From contig JAANWY010000165.1 of the NCBI GenBank assembly GCA_018263655.1, forward strand, positions 1-8,938: 8,938 nt of DNA. The letters run 5' to 3'. The notes under the pieces are model-generated. The model worked only from the letters and a program-made list of their open reading frames with translations, searched no databases and had not been told where the DNA came from. Positions 4,260 to 8,938 of this stretch are shown piece by piece. The DNA comes from Anaerolineales bacterium (GTDB lineage Bacteria; Chloroflexota; Anaerolineae; Epilineales; JAANWY01). Position numbers and translations under genes: made by a program. The number at the start of each line of letters is the position of its first letter. Within the stretch, counting starts at the first letter, position 1.

Positions 4260-6613
4260 CGGTGTACCTCCACCTTCACGTGAGTGCCTTCGCCAGGCCG
4301 GCTGTCGATTGTCAAATCGCCGCCCATCTCCGCGGCGCGTTCTGTCATGTTCCGCAATCCCATGCCGCCACCCACCTTGGCTGCTGCAACATCGAACCCG
4401 ATGCCGTTGTCTTCAATCTCAAGCGCAATAGCCGGCTCACTAAGTTGCAAATGCAGCCTGACGCGGTCCAATTGCGAATGCTTCAAGGCATTGTTCAGGG
4501 CCTCTTGTGCAATCCGGTATAGGCCCGCTTCGATTTCGGCCGGCAGTGCAACGTCACCCTCGACGCTGAACTTCGCTTCAATGCCGGCGCGCTCTTCAAC
4601 CGCCTCCAGCCGTGTTTGCAGCGCGACGACGAGGCCGGCTCGCTCTAGCACCGGTGGGCGCAACTCGAAAATGAGCAGGCGCATCTCCTGCAAAGCCTCC
4701 TGCGCCGTGCCCCGAATCTCCTGTAGATGTTCGACGGCGAGTTCAGAGTGGCCTTTGTTCAGGAGTCGTGCACTGGCTTCGGCATACATCGTCACCCCGT
4801 ACAGTCCGTGCGTGACCGAATCGTGCAATTCGCGGGCCAGACGGTTGCGCTCTGCCATCACCGCCAGTTGCTGAGCTTGTTCATACAATCGTGCATTCTC
4901 GATCGCTTGCGCTACCTGATCGGCCAATCCGGTGAGCAGCACACGTTCGTCAGCGCTGAATGTGCGGTGGACGCCGACTGTGTAGACGTTGAGGGTGCCG
5001 ATGAGCTGATTGTCGCGGATCATGCTGGTCGCTGCCACGCTGTGAATGTCATGCCGCGCATAGAGTTCAGCGTTGGGGAGGTCGCGGACCGCCTGAAGGT
5101 CTGGGACGACAATCAGAGGCCCTTGCTGTTCGGCGAAAGACTCATAAAATGACCGCGGCGTTGGAACGTACTCTGCCCGATAACTGGACGGCAGGCCCCA
5201 TGTCGCCGCTAGCATTAGAACGGATCCCCCTTCATTGCAGAGTAGGACACTGACGGCCGATACATCCAGCGCATTGGCAGTTTCCTCGCAAACGGCTTTT
5301 AGGACGGCGTCCAGTTCAAGTTTGGTGTTGAGCCGCGCTGCAACACGGGCCAAGGCATCGGCACGCGCTGCTTCACGACGGATGCGCTTTTCGGCCTCTT
5401 TGCGCTCGGTGATGTCACGCGCCAAGGCGAAAAGACAGCGGTCGTCTTCTTCCAGCTCGATGAGACCGACCCGAACTTCGACTGGGAAGGTTTTTCCATC
5501 TTTCCGCCGATGAACGCCTTCCGACATGGCAGGGGTATCTGGCTCCAATTGATCCCAGATCGCGTCGATGTTTTCCAGCTCGGAGTGGATACTGATACCG
5601 AATATTGACATGTCGAGGAGTTCATCGCGGGTGTATCCGAGACTCTCGCAGGCGCGTTTATTGACGTCAATGAACTGACCGTGTTCGCCGATGACGAAGA
5701 AGGCATCGGCCGCTTGCTCGACGAGATTTCGGAAGCGCTGCTCGCTGGCGCGGAGCGCTGCTTCGGCCCGCTTACGCTCGGTGATATCGCGCACCAGGGC
5801 GATCATGGAAGTTTGCCCATTGACTTCCACAACCGATGCCGAAATCTCCGACGGCACCCTCTCGCCGTACTTCGTCAGACAAGTGAGTTCGTCGGTCCAG
5901 CCGTGGCCATGCTTGATGATCGTGCGGGCGAAAGCTTGGAACAGCGGCATCTCGTCGGGGTGAATGTCCGAAATGCCCAAGGACAGAAGTTCGTCCCGCG
6001 TATAGTCGAGCATTTCTTGTGCTACGGGGTTGGCATCCAAGATTTCGTCTTTTGCTGGATCGATGAGGAGAATGGCGTCGTTGGAATGCTGGAAGATCCC
6101 GCGGAATCGTTCTTCGCTCTCGCGCAGCGTTTCTTCAGCCCGTTTGCGCTCGGTGATGTCGCGGGCAATGCCAATGATGCCGGCCGGCCGCCCCATCCGA
6201 TCGTGATAGATGGCTCTCGCCGTTAGATATGTTCGGTCTTCTCCCTCAGTCGGGATCGGTTCGACCGTCTGAGACGCTTGGCTTTCCAGGACGCGACGGT
6301 CGTCGGATTGCAAGCGCGAGGCCGTTTCAGGGGGAAATAGGTCGGGAACGGTGGATCCGATGATTTCCTCACGCGGCCGGCCGAGGAAGTCGACAAAGGC
6401 GTCGTTCACAACAATCATTCGGCCGTCAAGATCTTTGACGAAGATGGCGTGTGACGTCTCGTTGAACACAGCTTGAAGCACGTGATGCTCTTTACGCAAG
6501 TTGTGCTCCAACGCTTGCTGTTTAGGGAGAGCCTCACGTAACAGCATGTTTTGCTGACGCAAGTCGCTCAATTCCTCGATCAGTTGCGCTTTGGTTTTGC
6601 GGCTGTCCGTCAC
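4256..6613 (-). CDS. Soluble PAS-PAS-PAS-GAF sensor histidine kinase (HisKA_3 / NarL-type partner)
   Basis: 785 aa from GTG 6613. A coiled-coil head (5-45) is followed by PAS domains at about 45-155, 166-280 and 291-405, each ending in the typical RDITERKxAE linker, a GAF domain (about 430-575), a HisKA_3 dimerisation domain with phosphoacceptor H597 (RLARELHDSV), and a HATPase_c domain (690-785) with N box EALNNALKHS, DNGIGF (735-740) and GGGMGL (748-753). No membrane segment, so it senses cytoplasmic signals; ligands are not predictable, and no heme or flavin motif stands out. An in-frame ATG at 6658 would add 15 residues, but it has no ribosome binding site while GGGAG lies seven bases before the GTG. 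It overlaps the response regulator by four bases (ATGA) and follows comM by about 120 bases. Confidence 0.93.
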   Translation of the reverse strand: MTDSRKTKAQLIEELSDLRQQNMLLREALPKQQALEHNLRKEHHVLQAVFNETSHAIFVKDLDGRMIVVNDAFVDFLGRPREEIIGSTVPDLFPPETASRLQSDDRRVLESQASQTVEPIPTEGEDRTYLTARAIYHDRMGRPAGIIGIARDITERKRAEETLRESEERFRGIFQHSNDAILLIDPAKDEILDANPVAQEMLDYTRDELLSLGISDIHPDEMPLFQAFARTIIKHGHGWTDELTCLTKYGERVPSEISASVVEVNGQTSMIALVRDITERKRAEAALRASEQRFRNLVEQAADAFFVIGEHGQFIDVNKRACESLGYTRDELLDMSIFGISIHSELENIDAIWDQLEPDTPAMSEGVHRRKDGKTFPVEVRVGLIELEEDDRCLFALARDITERKEAEKRIRREAARADALARVAARLNTKLELDAVLKAVCEETANALDVSAVSVLLCNEGGSVLMLAATWGLPSSYRAEYVPTPRSFYESFAEQQGPLIVVPDLQAVRDLPNAELYARHDIHSVAATSMIRDNQLIGTLNVYTVGVHRTFSADERVLLTGLADQVAQAIENARLYEQAQQLAVMAERNRLARELHDSVTHGLYGVTMYAEASARLLNKGHSELAVEHLQEIRGTAQEALQEMRLLIFELRPPVLERAGLVVALQTRLEAVEERAGIEAKFSVEGDVALPAEIEAGLYRIAQEALNNALKHSQLDRVRLHLQLSEPAIALEIEDNGIGFDVAAAKVGGGMGLRNMTERAAEMGGDLTIDSRPGEGTHVKVEVHR

Positions 6614-6620
6614 CTTGCGT

Positions 6621-6625
6621 CTCCC
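6621..6625 (-). promoter_or_regulatory. Shine-Dalgarno deciding the GTG start of the kinase
   Basis: Minus strand GGGAG-ACGCAAG-GTG. The upstream ATG (6658) is preceded by GCCGTTAGATC, which has no purine-rich site. Confidence 0.6.
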
Positions 6626-6736
6626 GGCTGACCTACGATCTAGAAATCCTCGTCCCATGATCTAACGGCGTAGAACTATGCGCTACGGACTAAATCCTCG
6701 GGAGTTTTGCGGGTGTGACCGACCTTCCACGGTTGC

Positions 6737-8257
6737 CTACACCTCCCGTCGCGGCCGATACTGAATCGCCTCGGCCAGGTGCTGAGTCTGGATGTCGCCG
6801 GCCCCCTCCAGATCCGCTATCGTGCGCGCCAGTTTGAGGATGCGGTGGAAGGCGCGGGCGCTCATCTGGAGCTGCTGCATCGCCGAGCGCACCAGGCTAC
6901 GGCCGGCATCGTCCAGCCCGCAGTGCTTGCGCACCTCGGCCGGCCCCATGTCGGCGTTGCATGACAAATCGGTCCCGTCGAAGCGCGCCCGCTGACGCTC
7001 GCGTGCCGCCTGTACCCGCTCGCGAATGTGGGCCGATGGTTCGCCCTCGCGCTTGCTGGTCAGCTTGTCGTACTCGACGCGCGGTACCTCGATGTGGATG
7101 TCGATTCTGTCCAGCAGCGGCCCGCTGATGCGTTTCTGGTAGCGCGTGATGGTCGCCATGGTGCACGTGCACTCGCGCACGGGGTCGGAGTAGAAGCCGC
7201 ACGGACAGGGGTTCTTCGCCGCAATCAGCATGAAGTTGGCGGGGAACGTCAGTGTGCCCTGCGCGCGACTGATGGTGACAATCTTATCCTCTAGGGGTTG
7301 GCGGAGCGTTTCTAGCGACTTGGAGCTGAACTCGGGCAGTTCATCGAGGAAGAGGACGCCGCGATGAGCCAGGCTGATTTCGCCCGGGCGCGGCCAGGCG
7401 CCGCCGCCCACCAAGCCGGCATGGCTGATGGTGTGGTGCGGCGCCCGGAACGGGCGGTGCCGGACCAACGGGACGTCGTCGGGCAGCGTGCCGGCGATGC
7501 TGTAGACCTTCGTCACCTCCAGCGACTCGTCGACCGTCATCGTGGGCAGAATCGACGGCACCGAGCGGGCCAGCAGCGTCTTGCCGGCGCCCGGCGGCCC
7601 GTTCATCAGGAGGTTGTGGCCGCCGGCGGCCGCCACCTCCAGCGCTCGTTTCACGTGCTCCTGACCTCGCACCTCGCGAAAATCCACAGCGTACTCGGGC
7701 AGATCGTCGCCGGCGTCGTAGTCGGGCGCGTGGGCTGGAATCTCGCGGAGACCTTGGAGATGGGCTGCCAGATCGGAAAGGTTCGCCACCGGAATCACGT
7801 CTAGGTCGGGGATCAGCGCGGCTTCAGGAGCGTCCTCGGCCGGCACGAACGCGGTACTAATTTCCAAATCTCGCGCCAGGCTGGCCATCGGCAGCATCCC
7901 CTGCGTGTGGCGCAACGAGCCATCCAGCGACAGTTCGCCGACGAACATGGCGTCTTCGGCGCGCTCTGGCCAGGCTTGCTCGGAGGCAACCAGGATACCG
8001 ACCGCGATGGGGAGATCGTAGGCCGGCCCCACCTTGCGCAAGTCGGCCGGCGCCAGGTTCACCGTAATTCGGTTGTCTGGGAATCGCAATCCGCTGTGTC
8101 GAATGGCGGCCCGGACGCGCTCCCTGGATTCTTGAACCGCCGCGTCCGGCAGTCCGACGATCGTCATGCTGTACAGGCCGCGCGAGATATCTACTTCGAC
8201 TTCGACAGGGGCGCCTTCGAGGCCGATTAGGGCACAACTCGTGATCTTGGCAAGCAT
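6737..8257 (-). CDS. comM: YifB/ComM family Mg-chelatase-like AAA+ ATPase
   Basis: 506 aa, the usual length for the family. The N-terminal domain (1-170) has GLEGAPVEVEVDISRGL and IVGLPDAAVQESRERVRAA; the AAA+ core has Walker A GPPGAGKT (220-227), RAPHHTIS (271-278), Walker B VLFLDE (301-306), the cysteine cluster CPCG...CTC (C351, C353, C363, C365) and DRIDIHIEVP (383-392); the C-terminal Mg_chelatase_C part (420-502) ends AEAIQYRP. In naturally competent bacteria ComM is a hexameric helicase that drives branch migration during integration of transformed DNA; in others its role is less clear. The ATG at 8257 matches the family N-terminus, although the nearest purine-rich site (TGAGGAG) is about 14 bases away, which suggests modest translation. 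It has its own strong promoter and a structured leader (8303-8389). Confidence 0.95.
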   Translation of the reverse strand: MLAKITSCALIGLEGAPVEVEVDISRGLYSMTIVGLPDAAVQESRERVRAAIRHSGLRFPDNRITVNLAPADLRKVGPAYDLPIAVGILVASEQAWPERAEDAMFVGELSLDGSLRHTQGMLPMASLARDLEISTAFVPAEDAPEAALIPDLDVIPVANLSDLAAHLQGLREIPAHAPDYDAGDDLPEYAVDFREVRGQEHVKRALEVAAAGGHNLLMNGPPGAGKTLLARSVPSILPTMTVDESLEVTKVYSIAGTLPDDVPLVRHRPFRAPHHTISHAGLVGGGAWPRPGEISLAHRGVLFLDELPEFSSKSLETLRQPLEDKIVTISRAQGTLTFPANFMLIAAKNPCPCGFYSDPVRECTCTMATITRYQKRISGPLLDRIDIHIEVPRVEYDKLTSKREGEPSAHIRERVQAARERQRARFDGTDLSCNADMGPAEVRKHCGLDDAGRSLVRSAMQQLQMSARAFHRILKLARTIADLEGAGDIQTQHLAEAIQYRPRREV

Positions 8258-8302
8258 AATGTGGGCACAGTCTCCTCAAGCGTGATGTTCTCTAGGTGTC
8301 TA

Positions 8303-8389
8303 CTCAATATATGGGGAGGCATGTAGGACGATTTGGTAAATCGTCGGGTCGAAATACCATTTCGACCTACATAGCCCCGAAATATTGAG
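8303..8389. repeat. 87-bp three-way-junction palindrome (paired REP-like hairpins) in the comM leader
   Basis: Outer arms CTCAATAT (8303-8310) and ATATTGAG (8382-8389), then GGGG/CCCC and ATGTAGG/CCTACAT, enclose two perfect hairpins: GACGATTT-GGT-AAATCGTC (8327-8345) and GGTCGAAAT-ACC-ATTTCGACC (8347-8367). The whole folds as a closed three-way junction in DNA or RNA. The two tri-loops, GGT and ACC, are complementary. It resembles paired REP units; no RAYT transposase is present here. It would be transcribed from the promoter at 8455-8483. Confidence 0.75.
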
Positions 8390-8454
8390 ATCATACTTTT
8401 CTAGCATTGACTGGCGTGTGAGGTCGGCATGGGGAACGCCTGCACTATGCCTGC

Positions 8455-8483
8455 ATTATACTGACACATCTCAGCTATGTCAA
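8455..8483 (-). promoter_or_regulatory. Consensus sigma-70-type promoter for comM
   Basis: Minus strand TTGACA (8483-8478), 17-base spacer, TATAAT (8460-8455): a perfect match to both hexamers at optimal spacing, with an A/T-rich stretch directly upstream. The predicted start near 8448 gives comM a leader of about 190 bases that includes the three-way junction. Confidence 0.75.
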
Positions 8484-8496
8484 TCAAAAGAAAAAA

Positions 8497-8636
8497 GTGA
8501 CTACTCAGGCACTTCGGGCCTACACAAGAAGAGACCAGAAAAGATGGGGGTGTGGTGGGCGCCCACCACACCCCCATCTTTTCCGCATTTCTCAACTGCG
8601 AGGGCGGTAGCCGGGCAGTATAGCCTGAGTAGTTAC
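8497..8636. mobile_element. 140-bp MITE-like element with 7-bp flanking direct repeat
   Basis: Ends GTGACTACTCAGGC (8497-8510) and GCCTGAGTAGTTAC (8623-8636) are inverted copies with one mismatch. GAAAAAA lies directly on both sides (8490-8496 and 8637-8643), as expected of a target duplication, though the sequence is simple. It has no gene and carries a central 46-bp palindrome. Its left end equals, inverted, the right end of the element at 1577-1674. It sits six bases upstream of the comM -35 box, counting from the left direct repeat. Confidence 0.7.
8538..8583. repeat. Perfect 46-bp palindrome without spacer
   Basis: Two 23-base arms (8538-8560 and 8561-8583) are exact reverse complements meeting at GGGC|GCCC; the outer ends read GAAAAGAT and ATCTTTTC. 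In DNA it can extrude as a cruciform; in RNA it would form a long GC-rich hairpin followed by TCTTTTC on the plus strand, or on the minus strand by the same U-rich end. Confidence 0.9.
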
Positions 8637-8647
8637 GAAAAAAGAAA

Positions 8648-8817
8648 GTAACTGCATGAAACCGAAAACAGCCCCTCTTGAGGGCAGAAAAGTAACTTCC
8701 GCTTTTTGGCACCTGAGAGGAGGATTGGAGCAATTTTGGCCCTCTGCGCCCCTTGACAAGAGGTATCAGAGCGGAAGTTACTTTTGGAGCCGACTTTCGG
8801 TTTCATGAACTGGTAAC
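8648..8817. repeat. Nested inverted repeat, probable palindromic element
   Basis: The outer arms include the perfect 13-mers CATGAAACCGAAA (8655-8667) and TTTCGGTTTCATG (8795-8807), bounded by GTAACT at 8648 and GTAAC at 8813-8817. Inside lies a perfect 16-base pair, AAAAGTAACTTCCGCT (8688-8703) and AGCGGAAGTTACTTTT (8770-8785), so that GTAACTTCCGCT bounds an inner 90-bp unit (8692-8781). Between the arms is a small hairpin CCCTC-TT-GAGGG (8673-8684). No reading frame. It could be one structured element or one element inserted in another. Confidence 0.65.
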
Positions 8818-8843
8818 CGTTCAGAAGGTATCAGGACTAGCAT

Positions 8844-8938
8844 CCTGAGTAGGTCGAAACGAAGTGGAGACCGTATCGAAGGGTGCGGGTTTGCGACGGT
8901 TCTTCGAACAAGCCGCACCCCCTTCGACTGGGCTCAGG
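8844..8938. repeat. REP-like palindromic element reaching the window edge
   Basis: CCTGAGTAGGTCGAA (8844-8858) pairs imperfectly with TTCGACTGGGCTCAGG (8923-8938), and CGAAGGGTGCGG (8877-8888) pairs with CCGCACCC..CTTCG (8913-8926) around a loop. This CCTGAG...GTCGAAGGGTGCGG type of palindrome is a common dispersed intergenic repeat in many bacteria. It may continue beyond the window. Confidence 0.55.

Larger units (their letters stand above)
8258..8938. other. Gene-free region of 681 bases rich in palindromic elements
   Basis: I find no credible gene on either strand. The stretch is made of the comM leader and promoter plus four separate inverted-repeat structures, listed individually. Short open frames across it simply run through the repeat arms. 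Confidence 0.7.

Noticed and set aside
3655..4431. 258-codon plus-strand open frame
   Set aside because: Antisense to the response regulator and kinase; Ser/Arg-rich composition typical of shadows in GC-rich DNA.
8303..8389. Transfer RNA or integron attC site
   Set aside because: No CCA end, anticodon arm or TPsiC motif, and none of the attC R and L core boxes; the three-way fold is better read as paired REP-like hairpins.
8385..8733. Overlapping open frames of 88 and 110 codons on both strands
   Set aside because: Both read through the perfect palindrome and give the same PTTPPSF peptide from each strand, which is an artefact of the inverted repeat.
1..8938. CRISPR array
   Set aside because: No regularly spaced direct repeats; the repeats present are inverted and irregularly placed.

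Overview
The window looks like a piece of a Chloroflexota-type chromosome (Anaerolineae/Caldilineae-like). The evidence is indirect: GC-rich DNA, an orphan NHLP-clan (Os1348-like) peptide, a CHRD-domain exported protein, a soluble multi-PAS/GAF HisKA_3 kinase whose phosphorylation box is typical of that phylum, and intergenic DNA full of small palindromic elements. I cannot name a species. All recognisable genes lie on the minus strand, so transcription runs right to left.

Right side (8938 to 6737). About 680 bases (8258-8938) have no gene and are packed with inverted-repeat elements: a REP-like palindrome cut by the window edge (8844-8938), a nested palindrome (8648-8817), and a 140-bp MITE-like element (8497-8636) holding a perfect 46-bp palindrome and flanked by a 7-bp direct repeat. 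Just below lies a consensus sigma-70-type promoter (TTGACA-17-TATAAT, minus strand, 8455-8483). Its transcript would carry an 87-nt three-way-junction fold (8303-8389) ahead of comM, a YifB/ComM family AAA+ ATPase (6737-8257).

Middle (6613 to 3600). A soluble hybrid-free sensor kinase (3 PAS, GAF, HisKA_3, HATPase_c) overlaps its NarL/LuxR-type response regulator by the four bases ATGA, a classic translationally coupled two-component pair. The regulator has Glu where the receiver fold almost always has its switch lysine.

Intergenic region 3227-3599 (373 bases). It holds a second MITE-like element (3409-3562), two inverted repeats that could be operators, and a strong promoter (3233-3261) whose predicted start site falls on the first ATG of the next gene.

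Left side (3226 to 98). Six genes in one direction with short gaps form a probable operon: a single-domain response regulator, an ECF-type sigma factor 20 bases later, a single-domain CBM48 (isoamylase early-set/glycogen-binding) protein, an Os1348-like NHLP-clan peptide, a decayed GH15 (glucoamylase-like) remnant, and a CHRD-domain secreted or anchored protein whose second CHRD repeat is cut short. A small repeat (1577-1674), whose two ends match the two other MITE-like elements, interrupts the operon. The CBM48 and GH15 parts hint at alpha-glucan metabolism as the original business of the regulator/sigma pair, but this is inference from neighbourhood only.
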